Part shown: positions 10,575 through 21,142 of the stretch, one piece after another
Layout of the letters: every line of letters begins with the position of its first letter
Position numbering within the stretch: position 1 is the first letter of the stretch
Assembly: GCF_012934855.1 (NCBI RefSeq)
Contig: NZ_CP051481.1
Location: forward strand, 434,001-498,000
Reading direction: 5' to 3'
From: Mycoplasma phocoenae
GTDB taxonomy: Bacteria; Bacillota_I; Bacilli_A; Mycoplasmatales; Metamycoplasmataceae
DNA: 64,000 bases
The notes under the pieces: model-generated
Seen by the model: only the letters and a program-made list of their open reading frames with translations
The model's database searches: none
Told to the model about the DNA's origin: nothing
Translations under genes and position numbers: made by a program

Positions 10575-11555
10575 ATGAAAATAGGAGTATTAGATCACGG
10601 TTTATTAGTTGACCAACAAACACATCATCAAACATATCAAAATACAATCGAATTAGCTAAATTTGCTGACGATATTAATCTTGACTCATTTTGAGTTTCA
10701 GAACAACATGGAGTACATTCATTAATCATTTCATATCCTTTACTGCTTATGAATGAGTTAGCACATCAAACTAAAAACATCAAAATTGGATGTGGGGGAA
10801 TAATGTTGAGTAATTATCAACCTTATTCAATCATTGAACAAATAAATACATTAAACATTTTGCAACCTAAAAGATTCATATATGGTTTTGGAAGTAATCC
10901 TGGTACAGATAATGTCAAATCAGTATTTGAATCTGGAAGACATTCATTAAATTATTATTCAAAGTTATTGAAAATCACGGAATATTATAATCATGACTCA
11001 ATTCAAGATATTAAACCATACAATAACCAAAAAAATGAATTTTATTTACTTATTACTGGTGTTGAAAGCGCAATATTTGCAGCTAAAAACAATTTAGCAA
11101 TTATATACGGGTGATTTTTATTACCTAATAAAACAATAGCTAAACAAGTGATAGAAACATATATTGAAGAATATCAAAGAATTCATAATAAAAAACCAGT
11201 AAATATAGGTATAGCTTTAAACGTAGTAAGTTGTAAAAACAAAACCTTAAATGATGAATTGGCATCTCAAATAGCACTTTTTAGATTAGGTAAAAATGAT
11301 TATAATGAGTACGAACATTTTCCAACTTATGAAAATGTTAAACAAAGAGAGTTTGATGATCAAGAAGAAAAAAAACAATTCGAAAGAAACAAAAGAAATA
11401 TATTTTTATTAAATTCGATTAGCGACGTGGAAAAAATAAACAAATTATGTGAGGAATTGCATATTGATAATTTGATTATTTCACCCTTAGCTGAAAAACA
11501 AGAAGACAAAAAACGTGCTCTAACATTCATAAAAAATTATTTTAATAAGGAGTAA
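10575..11555 (+). CDS. luciferase-like (bacterial luciferase family) flavin monooxygenase
   Basis: TIM-barrel flavoenzyme of 326 residues, FMN- or F420-type luciferase-like. The N-terminal FWVSEQHGVHS corresponds to the family motif around WxxEHH, followed by IKIGCGGIML and a central GFGSNPGTD. Genes of this family occur in the SirTM-GcvH-L operons of staphylococci and streptococci, where an oxidoreductase role linked to the lipoyl group has been proposed. It is the first gene of this operon, and the next gene starts two bases after its stop. It may use FMN and a carrier-bound dithiol or its oxidised form; this is inference. Confidence 0.85.
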
Positions 11556-11557
11556 TA

Positions 11558-11890
11558 ATGAAAAAAATAACAGAATTTTTATTAGTAGAAAAAAAAGACG
11601 ACGTATACACAATTAGAATGACACCTGAATTACAAGATGATTTAGGTACAATCGGTTTCGCTCAATTTTATCAAGTTGAAAAAGTTGACAAAGGCGACAT
11701 TATCATGAAAGTCGAAGCTTCGAAAGCTATTGTTAATGTTAAAATGCCGATATCAGGAACAGTTGTTGAAAAAAATATGGAAGTGTTAAAAAACCCTCAA
11801 TTATTGAATTCAGCCAGTGAAAATGACAACTGAATTGTTAGACTTACTGATGTAAATGAACAAGATTACAATGCTTTAGAAGATTATTAA
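11558..11890 (+). CDS. GcvH-like lipoyl carrier protein (GcvH-L)
   Basis: Small lipoyl-domain protein of 110 residues related to glycine cleavage H protein. LQDDLGTIGFAQ is the GcvH start of the barrel, and VEASKAIVNV carries the lipoylation Lys (about residue 56). PISGTVVEKN is the conserved turn after it. No other glycine cleavage gene is present, and the protein is followed one base later by a SirTM gene, which is the gene order of the ADP-ribosylation operons. The expected role is as a carrier that is lipoylated by the downstream ligase and then ADP-ribosylated by SirTM. The TGA at 11831 is Trp. The ribosome binding site is AAGGAG. Confidence 0.9.
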
Positions 11891-11891
11891 T

Positions 11892-12755
11892 ATGTGAGCA
11901 AAACAATTAAATAAAAATCCAACACCAAAAGAATTAAACCAATGAATTAATGAGGCTGATGCTATTGTTGTTGGAATTGGAGCGGGAATGACTTCTGCCG
12001 ATGGTATCGGATATTCAGGGAAAAGATTTGAATCCAATTTTCCCGATTTTATCAAAGAATACCGATTCTTAGATATGTTACAAGCCAGTTTGTATCATTT
12101 TCCATCATGACAAACATATTGAGCATTTCAAAGCAGATTTATGGATTTAAATTACTTTTCACAACCAGCGGGAGAAAGTTTTATTAATTTATTGGAAATA
12201 TTAAAAGGAAAAGAATATTTCATAATTACAACTAATTCTGACAGCAGTTTAGAAGTTGCTGGTTTTGATCAACAAAAAGTTTTTTACATTCAAGGAAAAT
12301 ATAATTTATTGCAATGTAGCGCAATGTGTCATCAACAAAGATATCAAATGGATGATTTGATTAAGGAAATGATTTCAAAACAAGAAAACATGCAAGTACC
12401 ATATGAATTACTTCCGCATTGTCCAAAATGTGATGCCTTTTTAGAAGTTAACAAGCGTGTAGCTTACAAAGGTATGGCAGAGGATGATCAGTTTTTTGCC
12501 GAAAAAGCTCGTTATGATGAATTCATAAAAAAAAGTTCAAATAAAAAAGTTTTATTTTGAGAATTAGGTGTGGGTTATACAACACCGCAGCTAATTAAAA
12601 TTCCATTTTGAGAAATGACAAAAAGCAATAAAAACGCATTGTATATTGCTATGAACGCCAAAAATTATAGAGTTGATAAAGAAATTTTAGATCGCACTAT
12701 CGCCATTAATGACGATATAAATGCATTTATGAAACAATTAAAAAAGGAAATTTAA
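11892..12755 (+). CDS. class-M sirtuin, protein ADP-ribosyltransferase (SirTM)
   Basis: NAD-dependent sirtuin-fold enzyme of 287 residues. [13 protein letters not shown] is the NAD-binding loop. TTNSD carries the catalytic Asn (about 115). YIQGKY has Gln (about 134) where deacetylase sirtuins have the catalytic His, which is the hallmark of SirTM enzymes that mono-ADP-ribosylate instead of deacetylating. Two Cys pairs (about 142/146 and 177/180, HCPKC) form the zinc ribbon. ELGVGYTTP is the second NAD contact. By family knowledge the target is lipoylated GcvH-L, encoded one base upstream. The stop overlaps the next start as TAATG, showing translational coupling. Five or more UGA Trp codons are used. 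Confidence 0.92.
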
Positions 12756-14968
12756 TGATTTTAATAGAACCTATTCGTAATGGTAAATATTTAAAAGACG
12801 GTGCATATTGATTAGCTATTCAAGTTTGAGCACTGAACAATTTAAACGTTGATGATACAATTGTATTTCCGGCTATTGCAGATCCGCATATTCAACTTGG
12901 TTACTTTCAAAACGCAGAAGTTGAGGTAAATCATCAATTTTTAACAGATAACAATATAAGCATAGTTCGTAGAGATACGGGCGGTGGTGCTATATATATC
13001 GATTCCAACGCAGTTAATATATGTTATATTATTCCTTATGACAAAAATAATAACATTCTTGGAAATTTCCAAAAATTTTATGAACCAACCATTCAAATTC
13101 TTAAAGAAATGGGGGCGAATAATATTGAACAAACAGGTAAAAACGATTTAACAATTAATGGACGTAAAGTATCGGGTGCAGCAATGATGCTCGCAAATAA
13201 TAAAGTGTATGGCGGTTATTCTTTATTATATAAAGTAGATTATGATTCAATGGTTAATGCATTGAATCCTAACCGTAAAAAAATTGCTTCTCAAGGAGTT
13301 AAATCAGTAAGGCAAAGAGTAGGTCAACTTAATGAATACTTAACAAACGATTTTAATAATTTATCAGTATTTGAATTTAAAGATGAAGTTATTAAAAGAT
13401 TATTCAACGTTGATTCCATCGAAAAAATTAATCGCTACGAATTAACTGAAAAAGACTGAAAAGAAATTGATGAATTAGTAAATAAAAAATATAAAAATTG
13501 AGATTGAAATTACGGTCTAAGTCCTAGATATGAGTATAATCGTGATGCAAGGTTATCTATAGGTACTGTAAACTTTTCATTTTGTGTAAATGAAGGAAAA
13601 ATTGAAAAATGTAAAATAAGCGGAGATTTTTTTACAAAAAAACCAATTAGTGAATTAGAAAACGTACTCGTGGGTACAAAAATGCGTTATCAAGAATTAT
13701 TTAATAAATTAAATTCCGTTAATTTAAATGAATACTTTTTTAGCGAATTAAATGCAAAAGAAGTCACAGAATTGATATTAGACATAAATAAATACAATCC
13801 ATTGTTTCAAAAAATTAAATTAAAAAACCATATATTGGATAATAGATTTGTATTATCTCCTATGACATTAAATTTAGCTACTAAAAACGGTAAAATGACC
13901 AAAGAAGAAATTGATTATGCACTCAGAAGAAGTCATTCTGCTACATTACAAATTTCTGGAGGAGCTTATTTTGACGATTTTGGACATTTATTTGAATATG
14001 GATATAGCGCTAAAGATGATGATGATATTGAATCATTAGCTAAATTAGCGAATGCAATGAAAGCCCGCGGTTCAGTGGCGATATTACAATTAGCACATGC
14101 TGGTAAGTGATCTGTTGCTTCAATAAAAGAACATGGATATGTATATGGCCCTAGTTATGAACACTTACACACACCAATAGAACACGATGTTTTTGAATTG
14201 TCTATTGAACAAATAAAGCAAATTGTAACAGATTATGGTAAAGCAACTATAAGAGCAATTAAAGCTGGTTTTGATGGTGTTGAAATATCGATGGCTCAAC
14301 GTCTATTACTGCAAACATTTATAAGTAAATTAGTTAACAAAAGAACAGACGAATATGGATGTCAATCATTAGAAAACCGTTCAAGATTATTACTGGAAGT
14401 CATCACTGAAATTCAAAGAGTTATTGATGATTATGCAGATGACAACTTTATATTTGGTTTCAGAGCAACGCCCGAAGAAACTGTTGGTAGTGAAATAGGT
14501 TATACAATTGAAGAATTTAATTCAATCATGGATTTGATATTAAATACTGCAAACATATCGTACTTGGCTATTGCATCATGAGGGCATGATATTTATTTAA
14601 ATAAAGTACGCTCAAGTGAAAAATATAAAAATCAACTAGTGAATAAAGTTGTTTATGAACATATTAATAAACGTATACCAATAATTTCTAGTGGTGGTAT
14701 TAATACTCCCGAAAAATGTTTGGAAGCATTAGAGTATTCAGATTTAGTTGGTCTTTCATCAGTTTTTGTTGTCGAACCCGAATTTGCTCAAAAATTAAAA
14801 AATAATAAACCTGAAGAAATAAATTTAAAATTAACAACAGACAGACTTGATGATTTAAAAATTCCTTCAAATACATTCAAAAATATCGTTAGAATGTTTG
14901 ATTATGGTGAAACAATTCCGGACGAAACAAGACAATTATTGACTAAAAATTCAAAAAAACAATATTAA
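12755..14968 (+). CDS. lipoate-protein ligase fused to Old Yellow Enzyme-type oxidoreductase
   Basis: One open frame of 737 residues with two complete enzymes. Residues 1 to about 338 are a lipoate-protein ligase with RRDTGGGAIYID (from about 72), GKNDLTING (about 128) and the lipoyl-adenylate Lys in RKVSG (about 138). An LplA C-terminal accessory domain (WDWNYGLSPRYEYNR, then VGTKMRYQELF) follows. Residues about 340-737 are an FMN-binding Old Yellow Enzyme domain: FVLSPMTLN, QLAHAGKWS, NKRTDEYG, LENRSRLL and IISSGGINT. The usual HG..N substrate-binding motif after VEI is replaced by SMAQ (about 512). The ligase should attach lipoate to GcvH-L, and the OYE half may act on the lipoyl group. 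All UGA codons inside are Trp, and no TAA or TAG interrupts the junction. Confidence 0.92.
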
Positions 14969-14973
14969 AATAC

Positions 14974-15020
14974 AATGTCAAAATGCTGAAATTTTTTCAG
15001 AATTTGGCAGTATTTTTTTT
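14974..15020 (+). terminator. intrinsic terminator after the LplA-OYE gene
   Basis: AATGTCAAAATGCTGAA pairs imperfectly with TTCAGAATTTGGCAGT and leads into eight Ts. Confidence 0.75.
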
Positions 15021-15096
15021 AAAGTAGAATTTTAAAGTTTCAACTAGAAAAAAATAAAGCTATTCGTGTAAAATTATAAACAAAAAGCGAGGCAAA

Positions 15097-17079
15097 ATGA
15101 ATTATAAAACAGACGACTTATACCCATATCCGTATATATTTAAAGACAATAATAGCCCAGAGAATCCAATAATTTTTATACATGGTTTTAATTCACAACC
15201 TGGTGTTTTTAAAAAAATTCAGAATTATTGAACTAAAAATGATTATTATGCATTATGAATGCCTGGTTGTAGTGGTTTAGAGCTTAAAAACGATCACAAA
15301 CCTGATGTCTATTTTTATGCAGAATTATTATTAAATTTCATTGAAACACACAATTTAAAAAATATTATCTTAATAGGGCATTCAATGGGCGGCGGAATTA
15401 TTTCCTTGGCTTATAAATTAAAACCGCATCTGTTTGCAAAAATGATATATTTAGCTCCAATGAATAAAACTTCATTGAATGTTAAAGATAATTATTTTGA
15501 TACTTATTTTCCACATGATTTTGATGGTTTTATTAAATATATGGATGCATTATATTTTGACATCTCACGTTTTAAAAACGACGAAAAATGAATGAAAAAA
15601 TATCGCATGCTTTTCAATAAAGAAGATTATTGTAATGACAATATTATTGAATTAGGCAAATCATTGCCTAACATTGATATTATGAATGATATTGAATCAG
15701 GAATGAATAAAATTTCCGTTCCATCATTATTAATTCTTGGTGAAAAAGATGGTGTGATAGACAGAGACGAATGCGTTGAATATTTTAAACATAATATCAA
15801 AGATTGCCAAACTTTTTGAATACCAAAAACTGGTCATATGATGTTTGAGGAAAATTTCGAAAAATTTATTGAAATTATTGATAGCTTTATAAACTGTAAA
15901 TCTTCTATAGTTTCAATCGAAAATTTAGATTTTTCATATGATAAAAAAAATGGTGTAAAAATTAAAAAATTAAATATTGAAGAAAATAATATAACAGTAT
16001 TATTGGGACCATCAGGATCTGGTAAAACAACATTATTAAATTTAATTATTGGATTTTTAAGAACAAAAAATAATGCAATCAATATAAAAAATAATCCAAA
16101 AATATATGAAATTGGTTACATCATGCAAGAAAATAATGTATACCCTAATTTATCGGTGTTTCAAAATGTCTATTTAAGTGCTAAAAATTATCCAGCATGG
16201 GTAAATTCAGCAAGATTGAATGCTATGGAGGATGTATTACTTTTATTGGGCAAAATTAAATTATTAAAAACTATTAAACATAAATATGAATTGGAAATAA
16301 ACAAACCTAAACAAAACAAAATTAAATTAACATATTTATTCAATAAATTCAGATTTATTTGTTCAGTGTTGTTGCTTCCAAAATTTGTTGTTTTTGCTCA
16401 TTGTTTAGAACATTTAAGATTAAAAAATATGTTCAAAAAAGAGTGGAAAAGTATATCTGAAAAACTAGGTTTATCTGAATACTCTAATAAAAAAGCATGT
16501 TTACTTTCCGGCGGTCAAAAACAACGTGTTGCATTCGCTAAAGCTATTATCAAAAAAAACAAACTGATAATTCTAGATGAACCCTTTTCCGCACTAGATG
16601 CCAAAATAAAAGAACAAACAATTGAATGAATTATCGAAATAAAAAATGAGTACCAATTGTCGATAATAATGGTTACTCATGACCAACAAGATGCAGTTAA
16701 GGTTGGAGATAAAATCATATTATTGAACAATGGTGAAGTTCAACAGTACTCAAATCCAGAAGAATTATATAACAACCCCAATAATTTGTTTGTTGCAAAA
16801 TTTATTGGTTCTCCGGAAATAAATTTAATTAATGAAACTGATAAATATTTTGAATACATAAGACACAATAACATTTCTATTAATCCAAGTGGAACCAATC
16901 GCATAATAAATAAAAAACATTTAGGAGATAAAATTGTGTATTCAATTGAATACAACAAATACACTGTTAATGTTTTATCAAATAACAATGAATTCAGTAT
17001 TGATCAGTGTGTGGGGATTGAATTTAATAAAAAAGATATATTAAAATTTGATTTTGAAGGTAAACGTATTTATGAATAA
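15097..17079 (+). CDS. alpha/beta hydrolase fused to a MalK/UgpC-type ABC transporter ATPase
   Basis: A continuous frame of 660 residues. Residues 1 to about 265 are an alpha/beta hydrolase (HGFNSQPG; nucleophile in GHSMGGG at about 96; Asp in GEKDGV at about 218; His in KTGHMMF at about 247). From about 270 it continues without a stop into an ABC ATPase: Walker A GPSGSGKTT (about 304), Q loop MQENNVYPN, LSGGQKQRV signature (about 470), Walker B IILDEPFSALD, H loop VTHDQ, and a C-terminal regulatory tail. A hydrophobic insertion of about 60 residues lies between Q loop and signature, as known in mycoplasma UgpC-like ATPases. It overlaps the permease gene by eight bases. UGA-encoded Trp lies just before the junction (FWIPKTGH). 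Confidence 0.9.
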
Positions 17080-18013
17080 ATTTAAACAAATTTTAATAGA
17101 AAAAAAAGATTGAATTGGTTACGTATATTTATTGCCGTTACTGTTTCTCATAATTTGTTTTATATTTGTGCCTATATTAAATTCCTTTAACAGTTCTTTA
17201 GTTATTTATCCAAATAAGCATAACTTAACCATAACTTCAAAAGGTTTTGATAATTATTTAGATGTATTGAGTGATAAACAATTTTATCATGCAGTCAAAA
17301 ATTCAACATTAGTACTTATTTTAGGAACTGCATTATCATTTTTTATAGCATTTGTAATTTCGTTATCTTTAGAGTCTTTGATATCTAAAATGACATCGAA
17401 TTTATTATTAACTTTGATTTACTCACAATTTTATATATCTTCTTTTGCAGTTGGTACCGCATTTATATATTTATTTGGTGAGAAAAACATATTTTTTAAA
17501 GCTTTTGGTTCAGATTTCAGTTTTTATTTTGGTAAGTCAAACATATTTTGATATTACGTTATTTTTCAAATATGAAGATCCTTGCCTTTTAATATAGTTT
17601 TATTTTCCGCTTCAATAAACAAAGCCAATATTAAATATAAAAGAGTTATGACGATTGATAATTTATCGTTATTCAACAAAATTAAAGACATTTATTTAAA
17701 AGAAATTAACAAAACAATATTTGTTGTAATTTGTACAAATTTCATCTTCGCTTTTTTAATGTATCCTTATATTGTATTGGATGAACATTTTCCAATAGAA
17801 TCTAGAAACGGTCATACAGTGGCTAGTTATATATTGAAATATTTAGGAATTCCTAAAGGTGAATACTGAAATAAAGAAAAAGCATTCGCAGCATCTTTCA
17901 GTGTATTGGTATTTGTCTTTTTAAATTTGATTATTTTACATTTATTAAGACCTAAATTTTGAAAAAAATTAATTCAATTAATAAAACATACAAAAGGAGA
18001 AAAAAATGTTTAA
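17072..18013 (+). CDS. ABC transporter permease, MalF/UgpA type
   Basis: Integral membrane protein of 313 residues with about six hydrophobic segments; the first starts at about residue 17 (YLLPLLFLIICFIF). A large extracytoplasmic loop follows, then the VKNSTLVLILGTALSF segment typical of binding-protein-dependent permeases. The cytoplasmic coupling region lies near WRSLPFNIVLFSASI. It overlaps the ATPase gene upstream and the second permease gene downstream by eight bases each, so the three are translationally coupled. The UgpA/MalF-type family imports sugars or glycerol phosphates; the substrate cannot be read from the sequence. Confidence 0.85.
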
Positions 18014-18815
18014 AAAAATATTTTATGAATCCTTGAAATTATTATTCATAATATGCGGTTGTTTATTCGTTTTATTTCCAATATATTTTTTATTAATGAC
18101 TGCACTACAATCAAATTCCACCTCAGCATCAGTAACTGAAACATTATTAATTAAAGAATGAAATTTTGATGTATTTATTTCTTTATTTAATAAGAAATTA
18201 TTATCATCATTTTTATTAACAATATCTTCATCAATATTATTGGTTATTATTAGAATAATCGTTTATTCTTTAGCTATAACAGGTTTAATCAAAATCAAAA
18301 GTTTAAGATTCAAAAATTATTTTGTTTATTTTTTATTATTAATTAGTTTAATACCTGAATATGTTTTGTATTCATCTTTAAAACTTGAATTAAATAATTG
18401 AAACTTGACATCTTATTCATGATTTTCAATGATCACAAATGGTTTTGTAAGTTTTTTTATATTTGCATACACATATAAGATTGCGCAAAACATTAGTGAC
18501 GCTAAATCTAGATTGATTAAAATTGACAATATTAAATGATATGAAAAAGTTATGTATGTTTATTTACCGGAACTCAAATTATCATATTTACTATTAATAA
18601 TTTTCACAACTACATCAGTATGAAATGATTATTTATGACCTAAATATTTATTAAGTTCTTCTGGAAAAACGAATATTACTTTGTGATTTTTATACCCAAG
18701 AACAAATGATGTGCCCCTCCCAAATATGATTGCCGCAGGTGCCATTATATCTATGTTAATTCCTCTATCAACTTATTTAAGTTTTTCAAAATTTATCAAT
18801 AAATCAACAAGATAA
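18006..18815 (+). CDS. ABC transporter permease, MalG/UgpE type
   Basis: Membrane protein of 269 residues. An N-terminal helix (LLFIICGCLFVLFPIYFLLM) and the FLLTISSSILLVIIRIIVYSLAI pair of helices match the MalG class. The coupling motif region is degenerate (WYEKVMYVYLPELKLS). NDYLWPKYLLSS corresponds to the WNDYLWP signature of sugar permeases. The start overlaps the preceding permease by eight bases. It should pair with the upstream permease to form the pore. Many UGA Trp codons are used, including inside NDYLWP. Confidence 0.85.
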
Positions 18816-18923
18816 AAAATACTTTTTAACATTTTTTTCAAAAACCACACGTTAAAAAGTATTTTTTAATTCTATTTTTTACGTTAATATATAATATAAA
18901 TATCAAATTTATTAAGAGGTAAT

Positions 18924-20738
18924 ATGAATATTAAAAATAAAAAATTATTAGTTTTATCATGTGCTGCCATTGGGATTATCGCACCACTAAGTTCAGTATC
19001 ATGTTCAGCTGATGAAAAACAAGAAAATAAAGACGAACAAAATCAAGTACAAAATAAAGTTATATTTTCAACTGCACAAGGGGAAGACTGACCTTTAATG
19101 CGTGGTATTAAACCATTGGTTGATGAATATAATAAAACACAAAACACGCAAGAAGGATTTGTTGAAGTAGAATTACAAACTGCAGAAGATCACTTTAATT
19201 ACGAAGAAATTGAATTATTAACAAGTGTTAAAACAAGTATAAACGAAAAAAGTAAAATTATTCCTAATATTATTTTAGGACAACATTCCGGAGCATATAT
19301 CATAAGTCAATATGATCGTTTATTAGATATGAATGAAAATGGAATTAACAAAACATTATTTCATTCAAAAATAAATAAATTACATTCACAATTAATAGGT
19401 AATGAAGATAAAAATTCTAAATTATATTCATTGCCTTTTGACATTTCTGATACAGATGGATTGACATTTAATCTAGATTTAATGAACAAAATTTTTGAAA
19501 TTGTCAAAGCTGGAGGTGGAAATGTTGATGAAAAAATGCCTTTATATGAAAAAGCACTTAAAGCAAGTACTACTGGAACAAGTATTCCAGCTAAAAGCAT
19601 ATTTAACTATATAGAAGCAAAATCAAAAACTGCATTCAAAGATTTAAATGTTAATGCAAAAACATTTGAATCTTTAAAATCAGTAAGAGACTTTGTTAAA
19701 GCATTTCACAATGGAATCAAATTTAATAAATCTTCAGTTGATTCTTCAGTAAAAAACGGGAGTTTATTGGCAATTGATTATCAAGAAGAGGTATTCCAAA
19801 AAGAACTAGCGTCTATTTCAAACGAAAAATTATGAACAATAGATAGCAAAGGCGTTGATTATACAAATATTCTAGAAAATAAAGAAGTTCAAGATTCGTT
19901 CAAAAATTTATGAAATGATTGAAACTCGGCATTACTTACACATGATATAAACGTTGGTGAAGCTGCATCTAGATCAGTTAACAATTCATTGGCTAAAAAA
20001 ACTCTTTCAGCTGTAAGTTACAAACAAAACGGGGCTTCTGATTGAGCTAGTTATGACATAAGAACATATGATACTGCAATTGCTTATGCAGCATCTGTCG
20101 GTAGAAATTATTCAATGCAATCACCTTGATCAAAAGGATATTTCAAACCAGATGCAGATACTTATGCAAGTTGAGCTTCATTAACTGACGTTGAGCATCA
20201 AAGCCAGTTGATAAAATCAAGTGAAAATGGTAAAAAAGTATATTGAGAAGGTGGTTCATCTCTTATTGCTATTAGAAATGATAATGAGAATTTAAACACT
20301 GGAACAATTAAGTTTTTAAATTGACTATATACAGGACAAATTAATAAAGTTCCAAATTGAATTTATTTTGCACAAAATACAGGTTATATTATCCCTTATA
20401 AAGAAGTTCTAACAAATGAAAATTTAAAGTTGTTAAAACAAAAAGAACAAGAAGAAATTAACAAATGAAAAGAAGACATGGAAAAAAACGCAAGTCACTT
20501 AATAAATGCTAATAACTATCATTCAGCAATTGTTTCATTGAATTCTATACTTAAATATATTGATAAAGATGCTGAAGTTATTGAGGCAAAAAACAATTAT
20601 AATGGTGACTGAACATCGTTCCAAATTATTTCAGAAATAAAAACAACACTATTGAATAACTCATCAAAAAATATCAAAGAAAAAACCAATGGTGAAAGAA
20701 TGTTGAGCTCTTTAATTCAAATTATTAATAATAATTAA
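18924..20738 (+). CDS. substrate-binding lipoprotein of the ABC transporter
   Basis: A 604-residue lipoprotein with a Lys-rich start, a hydrophobic core and a lipobox Cys in SSVSCS (about residue 27), so it is anchored to the outer face of the membrane. The mature part has solute-binding protein features, such as VIFSTAQGEDW at the start, LPFDISDTDGLTFN and a hinge-like WEGGSSLIAI segment. It is larger than typical sugar-binding proteins (about 420), as is common for mycoplasma homologues. It follows the two permeases by 108 bases with its own AGAGG ribosome binding site and supplies substrate to them. The ligand is unknown. Confidence 0.82.
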
Positions 20739-20741
20739 AAC

Positions 20742-20762
20742 AAGAGCTTATGCTCTTTTTTT
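20742..20762 (+). terminator. intrinsic terminator after the binding lipoprotein gene
   Basis: AAGAGC-TTAT-GCTCTT hairpin running into nine Ts. Confidence 0.85.
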
Positions 20763-20812
20763 AATTACTTAAATTTTTATTGTATTATATTAGTAATTAC
20801 GCAAGGATTACA

Positions 20813-21142
20813 ATGAAAATAAAAGATTATTTAATTATAGAAAAACAAAATGATTTATACACGATAAGGTTAAGTGCTGAATTACAAGATGATTTAGGTA
20901 CAATAACATTTGCACAAATGAATAAAAAAAAGTTTTTAAATAAAGATGATACCCTCATGTCAATTGAAGCATCGAAAGCTGCAATAGATATTAAGGCACC
21001 TATTTCCGGAAAAGTTTATGAATTTAATAAAAATGCTATTGAAAATCCAAGATTATTGAATTCTGAATTAAATGAAAATAATTGAGTCATTACATTGACG
21101 GATGTTGATATTAAACAATATAATTTATTGGAAGATTACTAA
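20813..21142 (+). CDS. second GcvH-like lipoyl carrier (GcvH-L2)
   Basis: Lipoyl-domain protein of 109 residues, a clear paralogue of the carrier at 11558. ELQDDLGTITFAQ, the lipoylation site IEASKAAID (Lys about 55) and PISGKVYEF are all conserved. The C-terminal LTDVDIKQYNLLEDY matches the other copy's ending. The chosen ATG follows CAAGGATT; an in-frame ATG 33 bases upstream would add residues with no counterpart in the paralogue. The stop overlaps the next start as TAATG. Its lysine suggests it can still be lipoylated. Confidence 0.88.

Noticed and set aside
11558-11890. GcvH-L as part of a glycine cleavage system
   Set aside because: No gcvP or gcvT-like gene is near, and the order GcvH-L then SirTM points to the ADP-ribosylation module instead.
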